From: JAGQPD01 sp020426865
Lineage (GTDB): Bacteria > Planctomycetota > Planctomycetia > Pirellulales > Pirellulaceae
Direction of reading: 5' to 3'
DNA: 64,000 bases
Assembly: GCA_041399065.1 (NCBI GenBank)
Contig: JAWKTN010000004.1
Span: 310,001 to 374,000, forward strand
Part shown: piece by piece, positions 7,698 through 17,263 of the stretch
Layout of the letters: each line of letters starts with the position of its first letter
Numbering within the stretch: the first letter of the stretch is position 1
Program-made: the position numbers and the translations under genes
The notes under the pieces: generated by a model
What the model was told of the DNA's origin: nothing
The model's input: only the letters and a program-made list of their open reading frames with translations
Database searches by the model: none

Positions 7698-9152
7698 ATG
7701 CATTATTCGAAAATTGCCCAAATAAGGACGGTCACCGAGCTGCGTCATCGTTTGTCGGAGCTTGACATCCAGCTGCCGGTCGACGACGAAATATTGACGT
7801 CGGAAGGCGGATCGCCGATGGCAACCTCGCTGCGGATCGGTTCGCTTGTCGTGGGAAATCGCTGGTGCATACATCCCATGGAGGGGTGGGACGCCAATCC
7901 AGACGGATCCCCTTCTCCGTACACCCTTCGGCGCTGGGAGAACTTCGGCCGCAGTGGCGCGAAACTGATTTGGGGCGGCGAGGCGGCGGCGGTGCAACCC
8001 GCTGGTCGCGCCAATCCGCGACAGACATTGGCGACTTCGGAGAATCGGCAAGGGCTGGCATTATTGCGTCAGCATCTAATGGACGCTCATTGCCAGGCGT
8101 TTGGCAATTGTGATGGCTTGTGCGTCGGTTTGCAATTGACGCACTCCGGTCGGTTCTGCCGGCCAAATTCTCATCATCTCGAGCCGCGCATCGCCTACCA
8201 TCATCCGTTATTGGATGCCAAATTCGGTATCGATCCCAACAACCGGGACGTCCTGCTCAGCGATGACGACGTCTATCGACTGATTGATGACTTTGTCGTG
8301 TCGGCTCGTATCGCGGACGACTTGGGATTTGATTTCGTGGACGTAAAGGCTTGTCACGGATATCTTCTGCACGAGTTTCTCAGTGCGCGAGTGCGACCGG
8401 GCGAATTTGGCGGGGACCTTTCCGGTCGCACGAACGTGTTGCGCACGATTATCGGCCGGATCAGGAACGAGTGTCCTGCGTTAATGATCGGCGTGCGTCT
8501 GAGCGTCTTCGACATCCTTCCGTTTCAGACCAGCCGCGAAATCGGCCGTCCCATGGACTATGATGCGACTCGCCCATACGAATATGGTTTCGGAGTCGAT
8601 CCGCACGATCCGCTCCAACCACAACTGGACGAACCATTGCAATTGCTAACGATGTTGCAGCAATGGGGCGTGGTCGCGGTGAACCTCTCGTGTGGCAGTC
8701 CCTACTACAATCCGCACATTCAGCGCCCGGCGATCTTTCCGCCTAGTGACGGGTACTTGCCACCAGAAGATCCGTTGGTTGGAGTGGCTCGACAGATCAA
8801 TGTCGCTCGAGCCTGCAAGCAGCACGTACCTGCGATGCCGATGGTCGGCACCGGGTATACGTACCTGCAGGACTACCTGCCCCACGTGGCTCAGGCAGTC
8901 GTGCGAGAAGGATGGATCGATTCGGTTGGCCTGGGACGCATGGTCCTCTCGTACCCGGAATTGCCAGCCGATACGCTGCGTAATGGCACCATGCAACGCA
9001 AGCGAGTCTGCCGGACGTTCAGCGACTGCACGACGGCGCCACGCAACGGTATCATTTCCGGTTGCTATCCCTTGGATGACCACTACAAAGATTTGCCAGA
9101 ATCGGAACAATTGAAGAGGCTCAAACAACAGTACAAACGAGCGGGCGAGTAG
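7698..9152 (+). CDS. OYE-family NADH:flavin oxidoreductase
   Basis: This is a TIM-barrel FMN enzyme of the old-yellow-enzyme family that reduces activated double bonds or related substrates with NAD(P)H. Seen are HPMEGWDANPDGSPS in the FMN-binding first strand, IWGGEAAAV, LQLTHSGRF, FDFVDVKACHGYLLHEFLS (the family's HGYLL-x-FLSP motif), and VGLGRMVLSYPELP near the C-terminus. Three cysteines follow in CRTFSDCTTAPRNGIISGC, a region where the dienoyl-CoA-reductase branch binds an iron-sulphur cluster, but the spacing here is not canonical. The ATG at 7698 gives 484 aa; the frame is open upstream without similarity. The true substrate cannot be told. It stands alone between the foldase and mfd. 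Confidence 0.85.
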   Translation: MHYSKIAQIRTVTELRHRLSELDIQLPVDDEILTSEGGSPMATSLRIGSLVVGNRWCIHPMEGWDANPDGSPSPYTLRRWENFGRSGAKLIWGGEAAAVQPAGRANPRQTLATSENRQGLALLRQHLMDAHCQAFGNCDGLCVGLQLTHSGRFCRPNSHHLEPRIAYHHPLLDAKFGIDPNNRDVLLSDDDVYRLIDDFVVSARIADDLGFDFVDVKACHGYLLHEFLSARVRPGEFGGDLSGRTNVLRTIIGRIRNECPALMIGVRLSVFDILPFQTSREIGRPMDYDATRPYEYGFGVDPHDPLQPQLDEPLQLLTMLQQWGVVAVNLSCGSPYYNPHIQRPAIFPPSDGYLPPEDPLVGVARQINVARACKQHVPAMPMVGTGYTYLQDYLPHVAQAVVREGWIDSVGLGRMVLSYPELPADTLRNGTMQRKRVCRTFSDCTTAPRNGIISGCYPLDDHYKDLPESEQLKRLKQQYKRAGE

Positions 9153-9170
9153 GCGTTCAGCCGGCACAGA

Positions 9171-9201
9171 ACGTGCAGGACGTGCAGGACGTGCAGGACG
9201 T
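9171..9201 (+). repeat. Nine-base tandem repeat ACGTGCAGG, 3.4 copies
   Basis: Three perfect copies of ACGTGCAGG and a partial fourth lie in the 120 bases between the oxidoreductase stop and mfd. Short repeats of this type change copy number by slippage. They would fall in the mfd leader. Confidence 0.85.
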
Positions 9202-9272
9202 CTTTGCCGGTATTGCGGGCAGGCTCGATTGCCGCTCGGCCGCTTTGGTATCCTGGCCAACGATAGATTTCC

Positions 9273-12200
9273 ATGACGACTCAGTCTGTACAGCCTGCAA
9301 CCGTCGATAGCTGTCGGCAACGACTTGAACAGCTACCAAGCTCCCTGTCGACGCTGCCGGGGTTTAGCGATGTGATTGAGACGCTCAACTCAGGGGGCGA
9401 TGCCACGTTGGATGGTGTCTGGGGATCAGCTTGCGGCCTGGTTACCGCGGCGCTTGCGGCTCGGGCAACTGGTCCGCTGGTCGCCGTCCTGGCATCCGGC
9501 AAAGCGAGCGACAGCTTTTCTTCGGACCTGGAGGTGTTTGGCGTTGAGCGAGTCGATCGGTTTCCGGCGTGGGAGTCCGATCCGGGCGAGCGACAGATCT
9601 ACGACGATATTTATGCCGATCGATTGCGGACATTGAAATCGTTGCTGGCGCGCGTCAGCCAAGGCGATCGGTCGCTGGATGCTGGTCCCTGTTCGAGGCC
9701 AGTAATCGTCGCGACGATCCAAAGTTTGATGCAGCGTGTCCCGTCGCGCCAAGCGATTACGGCAGCCACGCGTACAATCACCTTGGGGGAATCGGTCGAT
9801 ATTGACCAGCTGTCGCGATGGTTATTGCAGTGCGGATTGCATCATACGACAGCGGTCGAATTGCCGGGCGAGTTCGCTGTCCGGGGAGGGATCGTAGATA
9901 TCTTCGCTCCCGATTGGTTCGAACCAGTGCGAATTGAATTTTTCGGCGACCAAGTCGATTCGATGAGGCATTTCGATGTGGCGACGCAGCGGAGCCGCGA
10001 TACACTGCCGAGCATTGACTTGACGGTTCTTGCGCCGGATGGGAATTCGGAACTCCGTGCCACGCAAGGGCGTGAGCGGTTTGTGGATTTTCTGCCGCCA
10101 GATGCGTGGTTCGTATTGGTCGAGCCGGAGCAGTTGCGGGCCGAAGCACGGCAGTATGAGCAGCGAGTCGATCATGCGCCGCACATTCATCGTTTTGAGG
10201 AGACGCTTAAGGCGGTATCACAATTCGGAAATGCGCACCTGGCCGCTCTGGCAACGGGTAGTGCCAACATGTGTCATGTGCGGGCCGAATCGGTCGAGCG
10301 ATTCAGCGGCAATATCTCCCATCTCAAGGATGAATTGCAGAATTTGGCTGAGCACGACGAAATCATCCTGTTTTGTCAGACCGAAGCGGAAGAGCAGCGG
10401 TTGCGGGAGGTGTTGACCGGTGCGGCACCGAATCTGCAACATCGGTTAGGATTCACCCGGGGGACACTTGCGAACGGCTTTCGATGGAACCACCAATCGC
10501 TGATTCTGATCAGTGGCACGGAGATATTTCATCGAGTTGACGTGCCGCGAACGAACCGTCGACGGCTGGGAAAGAAGATTGATTCGTTTCTTGAACTGCG
10601 AGAGGGTGATCTCGTGGTCCACCTGTCGCATGGCGTAGCGCGCTATCGCGGCCTGGAAGTGCTGACGCGAGAGAACCAGGTCGAAGAGCATCTGATTCTC
10701 GAATTCGCCGAATCGACAAAGCTGTATGTGCCGGTGACCAAGATTGAGCTGGTGCAGAAATATGTTGGGGGCAGCAAAGCTCGGCCGCGACTGGCAAAAC
10801 TCGGCGGAAAGACCTGGGCCCGTCAAAAACAGGCCGCCGAAGCGGCTGTCACAGATATGGCATCGGATTTACTGGAGATTCAGGCGCAACGTCTCGCTCG
10901 GCCAGGAATCGCCTTTGGTCCAGATACCGATTGGCAACGCGAATTCGACGCTTCGTTCCCTTATGACGAAACTGAGGATCAACTGCACGCAATCGAAGCC
11001 ATCAAGCTGGACGTCGAGTCGACCCGCCCCATGGACCGGCTCCTGTGCGGTGATGTCGGCTTCGGCAAGACAGAAGTCGCCATGCGCGCCGCGTTCAAGG
11101 CTGTCGACAACGGTTATCAGGTGGCGGTACTTGTTCCTACGACCGTGTTGGCCGAGCAGCACTATCGGACGTTCCAACGACGGATTGCCGAGTTTCCGTA
11201 TCAAATCGCGAGACTCAGCCGATTCTGTACGGCGGCCGACCAACGCTCTATCGTCAAGGGGTTGGCGGAAGGTCACGTCGATATCGTCATCGGCACTCAT
11301 CGACTCGCTTCACAGGACGTGGTTTTCCAAAACTTGGGACTCGTGGTCATCGACGAAGAACAACGATTCGGCGTGGGAGTGAAAGAGCGACTGAAATCCC
11401 TGCGCACCACTGTCAATGTCCTGACAATGACCGCCACGCCGATTCCACGTACTTTGCATATGTCGCTCACCGGAATGCGCGATATCTCGAATCTCGAGAC
11501 ACCGCCCGAGGAACGGATGGCCGTTGAAACCAAGGTCACGCGGTGGGACAACGAACTGATCCGCCACGCCGTTCTGCGAGAATTGAATCGTGGCGGGCAA
11601 GTCTACTTCGTCCATAATCGTGTACACGATATCCACACCGTCTGCGCAAAACTAAGCGAAATCGTGCCCGAGGCCTCCATTCGGATTGGCCACGGACAAA
11701 TGAACGAGAACGAACTGGAACAGGTCATGATCGACTTTGTCGACGGCAAATTCGATATTCTGCTGGCGACCACCATTATCGAGAGCGGCCTGGATATCCC
11801 GAATGCGAACACGATTTTCATCGACGACGCCGATCGTTACGGTCTGGCCGACCTGCACCAACTGCGCGGTCGCGTCGGACGTTACAAGCATCGAGCGTAT
11901 TGCTATCTGCTGGTTGCCAAACACAAACATGTAACGCCTGAAGCGTCCCGACGACTACGGGCGATTGAAGAATTCAGTCAGATGGGGGCAGGATTCGCCA
12001 TCGCGATGCGCGACCTGGAATTTCGGGGTGCCGGCAACGTACTCGGTTCACAGCAGAGCGGACACATCGCCGCCGTCGGCTACGAATTGTATTGCCAATT
12101 GCTGGAAACCGCCGTGCGACGGTTGAAGCATCTGCCGCCGAAATTGACGATCGACGTGAACATCGACTTGCCGGGCGAGGCCTTAATCCCTCGCGATTAT

Positions 12201-12575
12201 ATCCCCGATCAACGACAAAAAATCGACCTCTACCGCCGGATTGCGCGAGTTGCCCACGTTGACGACCTGGCGAACTTGCGCGATGAATTGCTGGATCGCT
12301 TCGGATCGCCCCCTGCTAGCGTCCAACGGATGTTGGAGCTTGTCGAACTGAAAATCGATGCCGCTGTCTGGCAGGTTGATGCAATTCGTACCGAACAGGA
12401 CGATAAATATCTGGTGTTTGACTATACAAACGCTCCCAGAATCGAGCAGCTAGCAAGAATGCACGCAGGAAGGCTTCGGGTCGTCGATGACCGCAGTGCG
12501 TACTTCACGATCCCGGCGGATTGCCGAGAATGTGATAGCGTGCTGGCGTTGGCAAAATCTGTGTTGCGGCCATAG
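9273..12575 (+). CDS. mfd: Transcription-repair coupling factor
   Basis: Mfd is an ATP-driven translocase that removes stalled RNA polymerase at DNA lesions and recruits UvrA. The 1100-aa product has the UvrB-like N-terminal domains, a CarD-like RNA-polymerase-interaction region (GDLVVHLSHGVARYRGLEVL near 443-462), helicase motif I GDVGFGKTE (near 594), motif II DEEQRFG (near 694), TATPIPRTL, and RecG-like motifs V and VI ending in LHQLRGRVGR. A C-terminal domain begins around GEALIPRDYIPDQRQKIDLYRR. Length is slightly below the E. coli protein. It begins at an ATG at 9273. It stands alone, with a short tandem repeat in its leader. Confidence 0.97.
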   Translation: MTTQSVQPATVDSCRQRLEQLPSSLSTLPGFSDVIETLNSGGDATLDGVWGSACGLVTAALAARATGPLVAVLASGKASDSFSSDLEVFGVERVDRFPAWESDPGERQIYDDIYADRLRTLKSLLARVSQGDRSLDAGPCSRPVIVATIQSLMQRVPSRQAITAATRTITLGESVDIDQLSRWLLQCGLHHTTAVELPGEFAVRGGIVDIFAPDWFEPVRIEFFGDQVDSMRHFDVATQRSRDTLPSIDLTVLAPDGNSELRATQGRERFVDFLPPDAWFVLVEPEQLRAEARQYEQRVDHAPHIHRFEETLKAVSQFGNAHLAALATGSANMCHVRAESVERFSGNISHLKDELQNLAEHDEIILFCQTEAEEQRLREVLTGAAPNLQHRLGFTRGTLANGFRWNHQSLILISGTEIFHRVDVPRTNRRRLGKKIDSFLELREGDLVVHLSHGVARYRGLEVLTRENQVEEHLILEFAESTKLYVPVTKIELVQKYVGGSKARPRLAKLGGKTWARQKQAAEAAVTDMASDLLEIQAQRLARPGIAFGPDTDWQREFDASFPYDETEDQLHAIEAIKLDVESTRPMDRLLCGDVGFGKTEVAMRAAFKAVDNGYQVAVLVPTTVLAEQHYRTFQRRIAEFPYQIARLSRFCTAADQRSIVKGLAEGHVDIVIGTHRLASQDVVFQNLGLVVIDEEQRFGVGVKERLKSLRTTVNVLTMTATPIPRTLHMSLTGMRDISNLETPPEERMAVETKVTRWDNELIRHAVLRELNRGGQVYFVHNRVHDIHTVCAKLSEIVPEASIRIGHGQMNENELEQVMIDFVDGKFDILLATTIIESGLDIPNANTIFIDDADRYGLADLHQLRGRVGRYKHRAYCYLLVAKHKHVTPEASRRLRAIEEFSQMGAGFAIAMRDLEFRGAGNVLGSQQSGHIAAVGYELYCQLLETAVRRLKHLPPKLTIDVNIDLPGEALIPRDYIPDQRQKIDLYRRIARVAHVDDLANLRDELLDRFGSPPASVQRMLELVELKIDAAVWQVDAIRTEQDDKYLVFDYTNAPRIEQLARMHAGRLRVVDDRSAYFTIPADCRECDSVLALAKSVLRP

Positions 12576-12593
12576 TCCCTTCGCGGCTATACT
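12563..12593 (+). promoter_or_regulatory. Possible promoter for the proline-rich parvulin gene
   Basis: A good -10 box TATACT (12588-12593) lies just after the mfd stop; the -35 candidate TTGCGG (12563-12568) is weak and 19 bases away. This is a low-confidence call based mainly on the -10 box. Confidence 0.3.
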
Positions 12594-12686
12594 CCCCCCG
12601 CGCGTGATCCGGTCCGAAAGATAGGTGTGCCGCGATTGCGTCATAGTGACGGTGCTTTTCTCACAGTTGTACATTTTCGTCGCAGG

Positions 12687-14996
12687 ATGCCTGTTTTGAT
12701 TAGGATCACGCGAACCCTGACAGTTCTCGTTTTGTTGGCAACTTTGTTCACCACGACATCGTCGCGCGCAGACGACGCCGCGACGACAGGTTCCGGTGAA
12801 CGCCGCCGCTCGCTGGCCGCTCGTGTCCTCGATCCGTTGGGACTGTTCGAAAGAAAGAAGTCTGAGTCAACAGGGCGCGACCCATTCGAGCAATTGAATG
12901 TTCCGCCTGTTGAAAAACCAAAGCCGCAAGTTATGGGGACGTACCCCGCCTCACCAGCGGTTACGCCGCCCGCTGCGCCCGAGTCACCGGTGTATCGCGA
13001 TATGACGACGAGTGGACAGTTCTTCGATTCTGGGGCCGCTGTGCCAAGCCAATTCGAGACCAGCAGCGAAGGGGGAGAACAGCAGCGACGGCTGGCCGAA
13101 CATTTTCGAAAACCAGACGCGCGCCAACCGGAAGCGGTGGACGTCGACCCCTACCATCGCGCTACAACCACACAGACCGCGGTGCCCGCTGATCCGGATC
13201 TTCCCAGTCGCCCCTATCCCTGGCCGAACCCGATTGATTCGGCCAGTCGCTACGGCGAGTCCCATGCGGCGATGAGCCCTGAATCCGCGCGCCCCGTGCC
13301 AGACCATGTGTCCCCGCATGCGTCGGGAAACGTTGTGCGGCCGGCCGAAGAAGTGAAAGCCAATGTATCGGCTGCGCCACGGAAAACAGCGACTGAGCGG
13401 ACACGGTGGCAAGATTTACCGCCGGCGCGGATGCCGGTTCCGTACGATCCAGAATTCGACCGCCTCAAAGAACAACGCAACGCCACCCATTCCCCGCAGA
13501 CCTACCAGCCGGTGGAACGCGATATCGCGATTGAGGAACGTGCCACATCCACCGCCCCGGACGATGTCCAACGGGCCGACCTCCGTACGCTCAGCGACAG
13601 TAGCTCAGAGCCTCAACCTTCGGAAGCCATCGAGCAATGGCCGGAACATATCCCTCCTGATGAATCCCAAGTTCAACAAGCTCAAGGGGTGCGTGATAAC
13701 CCGTGGCAGAATTATACGTCCCCGCCGCCTTCCAGCGGAGCGGATTACGGTCAACCGTACGTGCCGCCAGCACCAGCCGTAAACCGACAGCATGACGGCG
13801 GTATTGATCCGCTGTATCCGTCGACGGGACGGATTTCCCCCGAGAACGTTCGTACGGTGCCAACCAACCCACGCCCACCGCTCGACGGCCCGCCACTGGA
13901 CCGGCGACCACTGGACCGGGCATTGCCCGATGATACCGCTGGCCAACGGCGCGTGGATACCTTTCCTTACACCGAACAGTCACGGGTTCAGATGAATCCG
14001 GCGGAACCTCAGGCTTCCGCGACTTATTCGTCGTCGCCCGTGCCAGGATTTGGGCAGTTGGACAAGGCGAGCCGCGTGTTGGCCGTCGTGGGAAACCAAA
14101 GCATCTTGGCGGGTGATGTGCTGGGGCAGATCAACGAGCTCTTGCAGCCGTATGAAGGAAAAGCTTCTCCAGAACAACTCGACCAGCAGCGAGAGATCCT
14201 CATGCGTCAACTCGTCCCCAAAGTGGTGGAGAACTTGCTGGTCTACAATGATTTTTTGCGGCTGATTCCGCCCGACAAGATGCCGGATATCGACCGTCAA
14301 GTGAATGAGCAGTTCGACGAGATGGAAGTGCCACGGATGATCGAAGCCGCGAACGTAAAGACCCCGGCTGACCTCGACGCCAAGCTGCGGGAACTAGGTT
14401 CGTCGATGGCAAAACGGCGTCGCATGTTCAAAGAGCAGTTGCTGGCTCAACAAATGGTACAACGCAATGTCGACCGCAATCCGAATATTACGCATGACGA
14501 GCTGCTTCGATATTACTACGATCACGCGGCAGACTACGAAATGAAGGCGCGTGTCAAATGGGAGCGTTTGATGGTACGTTTCGATCGTTTTCCCACTCGC
14601 GGCCAAGCCTATCAGGCACTCCAAGTGATGGGGGATGATGTCGAAGTCCGAAAAATTCCCCTCGCCGCAGTGGCCAAGCGAAGTTCACAGGGCCCGAATG
14701 CCGCTGAGGGTGGCCAATACGATTGGACGACGCAGGGAAGTCTGGCATCCCGTGTGATCGACGAGATCCTGTTCACGTTGCCGGAAGGACGGCTAAGTAA
14801 GATCGTCGAAGACTCCGACGGATATCACATCGTCCGAGTGATTGAACGTAGCCCCGCCGGCCGACGTTCGTTTGAAGAAGTGCAAAAGGAAATTGCTGAA
14901 GTGATCAAACGCGAGCGTATCCAGAAGCAGGTCACCGATTACCTGGAAAAACTTCGTCGTGAAACCCGCGTCTGGACGATCTACGACCAACAATAG
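12687..14996 (+). CDS. Secreted parvulin-type isomerase with long Pro-rich region
   Basis: From the ATG at 12687 the product is 769 aa and starts with a signal peptide (PVLIRITRTLTVLVLLATLF, cut near SRADDA). An in-frame GTG at 12627 would add 20 residues in front of it, and neither start has a convincing ribosome site. Residues about 30-450 are low complexity, rich in Pro, Arg, Ser, Asp and Tyr, and probably unstructured. The C-terminal 300 residues form a SurA-like module: VLAVVGNQSILAGDVLGQIN near 460 and a parvulin domain with KRSSQGPNAAEGGQYDWTTQG and LPEGRLSKIVEDSDGYHIVRV. It is probably an exported folding factor tethered by a long spacer. It differs from the duplicated foldase at 5490 in having one module. 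Confidence 0.8.
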   Translation: MPVLIRITRTLTVLVLLATLFTTTSSRADDAATTGSGERRRSLAARVLDPLGLFERKKSESTGRDPFEQLNVPPVEKPKPQVMGTYPASPAVTPPAAPESPVYRDMTTSGQFFDSGAAVPSQFETSSEGGEQQRRLAEHFRKPDARQPEAVDVDPYHRATTTQTAVPADPDLPSRPYPWPNPIDSASRYGESHAAMSPESARPVPDHVSPHASGNVVRPAEEVKANVSAAPRKTATERTRWQDLPPARMPVPYDPEFDRLKEQRNATHSPQTYQPVERDIAIEERATSTAPDDVQRADLRTLSDSSSEPQPSEAIEQWPEHIPPDESQVQQAQGVRDNPWQNYTSPPPSSGADYGQPYVPPAPAVNRQHDGGIDPLYPSTGRISPENVRTVPTNPRPPLDGPPLDRRPLDRALPDDTAGQRRVDTFPYTEQSRVQMNPAEPQASATYSSSPVPGFGQLDKASRVLAVVGNQSILAGDVLGQINELLQPYEGKASPEQLDQQREILMRQLVPKVVENLLVYNDFLRLIPPDKMPDIDRQVNEQFDEMEVPRMIEAANVKTPADLDAKLRELGSSMAKRRRMFKEQLLAQQMVQRNVDRNPNITHDELLRYYYDHAADYEMKARVKWERLMVRFDRFPTRGQAYQALQVMGDDVEVRKIPLAAVAKRSSQGPNAAEGGQYDWTTQGSLASRVIDEILFTLPEGRLSKIVEDSDGYHIVRVIERSPAGRRSFEEVQKEIAEVIKRERIQKQVTDYLEKLRRETRVWTIYDQQ

Positions 14997-15016
14997 TCCC
15001 GCAGCTCCGAAGCCTC

Positions 15017-15871
15017 TTAACGAAAAACACTCATGTCGACGGTCTCTCCTCCCGAACGAGTCGCGGCGGCATTTACCGCGGTGGGATCTACTGATTCACT
15101 GACTCGCATGACCCCCCCGTCGGCGAACGCGAAATACATCTGACCGTCGGCGTCTCCTAGGCCGTTGGTGGGATTGGCCGGATCAAAATTAATGTCCTCC
15201 GGCTTGGTCCACGGGACGGCGCGATCAGGTGATGCAATGACAAACGCGATCGTGCGGCTTGTGCCGTCGCGAACCTCGCCCACCCGTATTTTCTTCTCGC
15301 CGCCAGGAAAGAGCGTATCGGGACCCATCAACGCGAGTGCCGCGGTATAACCCGGTTCGTCAGCATCTCCCAAATCAAAGTTGGTGGGCATCCGTTGCAC
15401 GAGCGGAAGATTCTGAGGACTGTCCCACGGTTCATTCATATTGAATTGGCCGTACAACGCCTGCTCTTCCATGTACGGAAGAATCAACACCCGCCAACTA
15501 AGGAGCGGTTGCCCGCTGCTCGATAGTTTGGCCTGTTGAGGAAATGCGCCCGTCGCGGCCTCGTAGTTGAGTATCGCAACGGCGATGTTTCTGCCGTGAC
15601 CCAGTGCCTCGGCGTGACGGATCGGTTTCCGCATCGAGAAGGCACCGCCTCCGACTCGGGCACCACCGCGACCGTCAGGTGCGCCCCGATCGGTCATGTC
15701 CGGTGCCGTGCTGCCGTCCCCACTTCCGTCGTCACCCGCCGGTGCTGCCGGGCTGCGCGAACGCGCATCATTCATCCGTTGTTCGTAACCAGCGGTTCCA
15801 CAACCAACAAGGATCCCCGCAAATATTCCGCAACCGATCGCCCAACGTTTGGACCGTTCTCGTTTCCACAT
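15017..15871 (-). CDS. DUF1559-type lipoprotein lacking the pilin signal
   Basis: The ATG at 15871 is preceded by GGGAG eleven bases upstream and gives 284 aa; an earlier GTG at 15910 has no ribosome site. The N-terminus has a basic stretch, a hydrophobic segment and a lipobox-like GILVGC, then a Ser/Gly/Asp-rich linker. The rest matches the DUF1559 core: NIAVAILNYEAATGAFPQQ, SWRVLILPYMEEQALYGQFN, and the C-terminal FAFADGGVMRVSESVDPTAVNA. Unlike the two other DUF1559 proteins here it has no GFTLVELL pseudopilin helix, so it would be anchored by lipid. Its role is unknown. No partner gene is adjacent on the same strand. Confidence 0.8.
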   Translation of the reverse strand: MWKRERSKRWAIGCGIFAGILVGCGTAGYEQRMNDARSRSPAAPAGDDGSGDGSTAPDMTDRGAPDGRGGARVGGGAFSMRKPIRHAEALGHGRNIAVAILNYEAATGAFPQQAKLSSSGQPLLSWRVLILPYMEEQALYGQFNMNEPWDSPQNLPLVQRMPTNFDLGDADEPGYTAALALMGPDTLFPGGEKKIRVGEVRDGTSRTIAFVIASPDRAVPWTKPEDINFDPANPTNGLGDADGQMYFAFADGGVMRVSESVDPTAVNAAATRSGGETVDMSVFR

Positions 15872-16012
15872 CTTTCGGTTTGCTCCCGTATCGACGTCGC
15901 TGATTTTCACTTGGTGAGAATCAGCGACTAGATAAACGTAATTTTTGTCAATAGACTCGAGACCGTCTATTCTATCTGGGCATGCGATGTTGTACTAGCA
16001 TTGGAGGGGTCT

Positions 16013-16096
16013 AAGCGGCAGGGCACAATCGCTCCGGTGTAAGACGGCGCAAACCCACCGGTATTGTAGTACCGGAGGGCTTGCGCCCTGCCGCTT
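16013..16096. repeat. 84-base imperfect palindrome
   Basis: The left arm AAGCGGCAGGGC (16013-16024) is exactly complementary to GCCCTGCCGCTT at the right end, and the pairing continues with few mismatches to CTCCGGT/ACCGGAG, leaving a loop of about 33 bases. It lies between divergent genes. The size and arm structure suggest a small dispersed repeat of the REP or MITE kind rather than a terminator, since no T-run follows. Confidence 0.65.
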
Positions 16097-16106
16097 CGGT
16101 GGTGTA

Positions 16107-16517
16107 ATGGCGTGCGGTTGTCGGATGTCGATCATATGGATAGGAAAGATGAAGTTATTGCAGTCGCGAATGTTTTGGGGCCTGGCCTATTCGTCATTTT
16201 TGGCAATGGTCGTCGGCGGAATGATTTACGGCCGGCAATGGGCGCAGCGCAATTACGGCACGGCAGTAGCTCAACAGGAATGGGAGTCATGGCGCGCGAC
16301 GGCGCGTGAGAATTCGGGCGAAGACGATCAACCGGTTCAGGGGCCCGTACAACGGCGGACGCCGCAAAGCCCCGGACCTCCCGCTCTGCTGTTGATGCGA
16401 GACTACTTCTGGACTTGTTTGTTGTTTGTTGTATTCCTCGGCTCAATCTTGTTCTTTGTCACTGCCGCATTGATCCGTGGTGTCACCTGTCCCGCCACTA
16501 ACATGGCAGAACGATGA
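16107..16517 (+). CDS. Small membrane protein of unknown function
   Basis: The 136-aa frame encodes two predicted membrane helices, one around FWGLAYSSFLAMVVGGMIYG and one around FWTCLLFVVFLGSILFFVTA, separated by a polar Gln/Glu/Pro-rich loop of about 60 residues. Three in-frame ATGs are possible (16107, 16125, 16149); the last is directly preceded by AGGAAAG but the spacing is short. No family is recognised. It is flanked by a palindromic repeat and by a truncated DUF1549 gene, so it sits in an unstable-looking stretch. It could be a genuine small inner-membrane protein. Confidence 0.5.
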   Translation: MACGCRMSIIWIGKMKLLQSRMFWGLAYSSFLAMVVGGMIYGRQWAQRNYGTAVAQQEWESWRATARENSGEDDQPVQGPVQRRTPQSPGPPALLLMRDYFWTCLLFVVFLGSILFFVTAALIRGVTCPATNMAER

Positions 16518-16557
16518 CTGGCATTCGGTTCAGTTCGGCGATTTGAGCCGGGGCGGG

Positions 16558-16977
16558 TCAGGCAATCACGCCGTCCAGCACGCTTCCGCCAATGTCGGTC
16601 AATTGTCGAAACCGACCCGCATGCAGGTATCGCGGATCATCCAACAATCGATCGACCAATCGCGAATATGCATCCGGCGCCGCATCGTTGAGATACGTTT
16701 CGACGTCTTCCGGCATCGGCGGCAGGCCTATCAAGTCAAAAAATAACCGGCGAACAAGCGTGCGCTTCGATGCCGCGGGCGCCGGCCGCAAGCCACGCTC
16801 TTCAAGCTTACAGAGTACAAATCGATCGACGTCGTTGATGACCCAGTCCGCATTCTCTACAGTCGGTGGATGAACGTCCCGAGGAACATAATACGGCCAT
16901 GGACGCGTCGCAGCGGCCTCGTCAACGGCAAGCTGTACGACGATCAGCAATGTCGTTATTTGCACACATTTATTCAA
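16558..16977 (-). pseudogene. Truncated DUF1549-domain protein
   Basis: A TTG at 16977 with GGAGG nine bases upstream starts a 139-aa product that has a signal-peptide-like N-terminus followed by the opening of a DUF1549 domain: ENADWVINDVDRFVLCKLEERG, KRTLVRRLFFDLIGLPP and YSRLVDRLLDDPRY. In the complete family this is followed by a YGERW-type motif and hundreds more residues (DUF1549 plus DUF1553, often with cytochrome or other domains). Here the similarity ends at DDPRY and the frame stops 22 residues later. No continuation was seen in the other two frames over the next bases. It is most simply a deletion remnant; an intentionally short protein is less likely. Confidence 0.65.
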
Positions 16978-17119
16978 CCTTCGGGCCCTCCAGCCAGACG
17001 ATTCGAGGCTTGCGACCAAGAACAGAAGCAATCGCACCGCCTAGTCTAACATGTCCACCCGCCGTTTTCCTGGGCGGATGAAAGCGGGGCGTTCCCAAGT
17101 CCCTTATGGCTGGCGGAGA

Positions 17120-17197
17120 AGGCAGGATAATGAGAGGCAAGGTCACGCGAGGCAGGATGATGGGGCGTAGGATGATCCGTGCAAGGATGACCCTACG
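17120..17197 (+). repeat. Degenerate tandem repeat, five units of 15-18 bases
   Basis: Units begin AGGCAGGAT, AGGCAAGGT, AGGCAGGATGATG, TAGGATGAT and AAGGATGAC, at about 17120, 17135, 17150, 17168 and 17183. They share an RGGATGA-like core. Both strands are free of a recognisable gene here. Confidence 0.55.
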
Positions 17198-17263
17198 AAG
17201 CTGATCCAGGTCGATCCCCGATGGAGCCTCGGCGGGCGTTTTTCCGCGAAAAACCCAGAGTTC

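Noticed and set aside
9171..9201. Possible CRISPR or small RNA
   Set aside because: The unit is nine bases without spacers; it is a simple tandem repeat.
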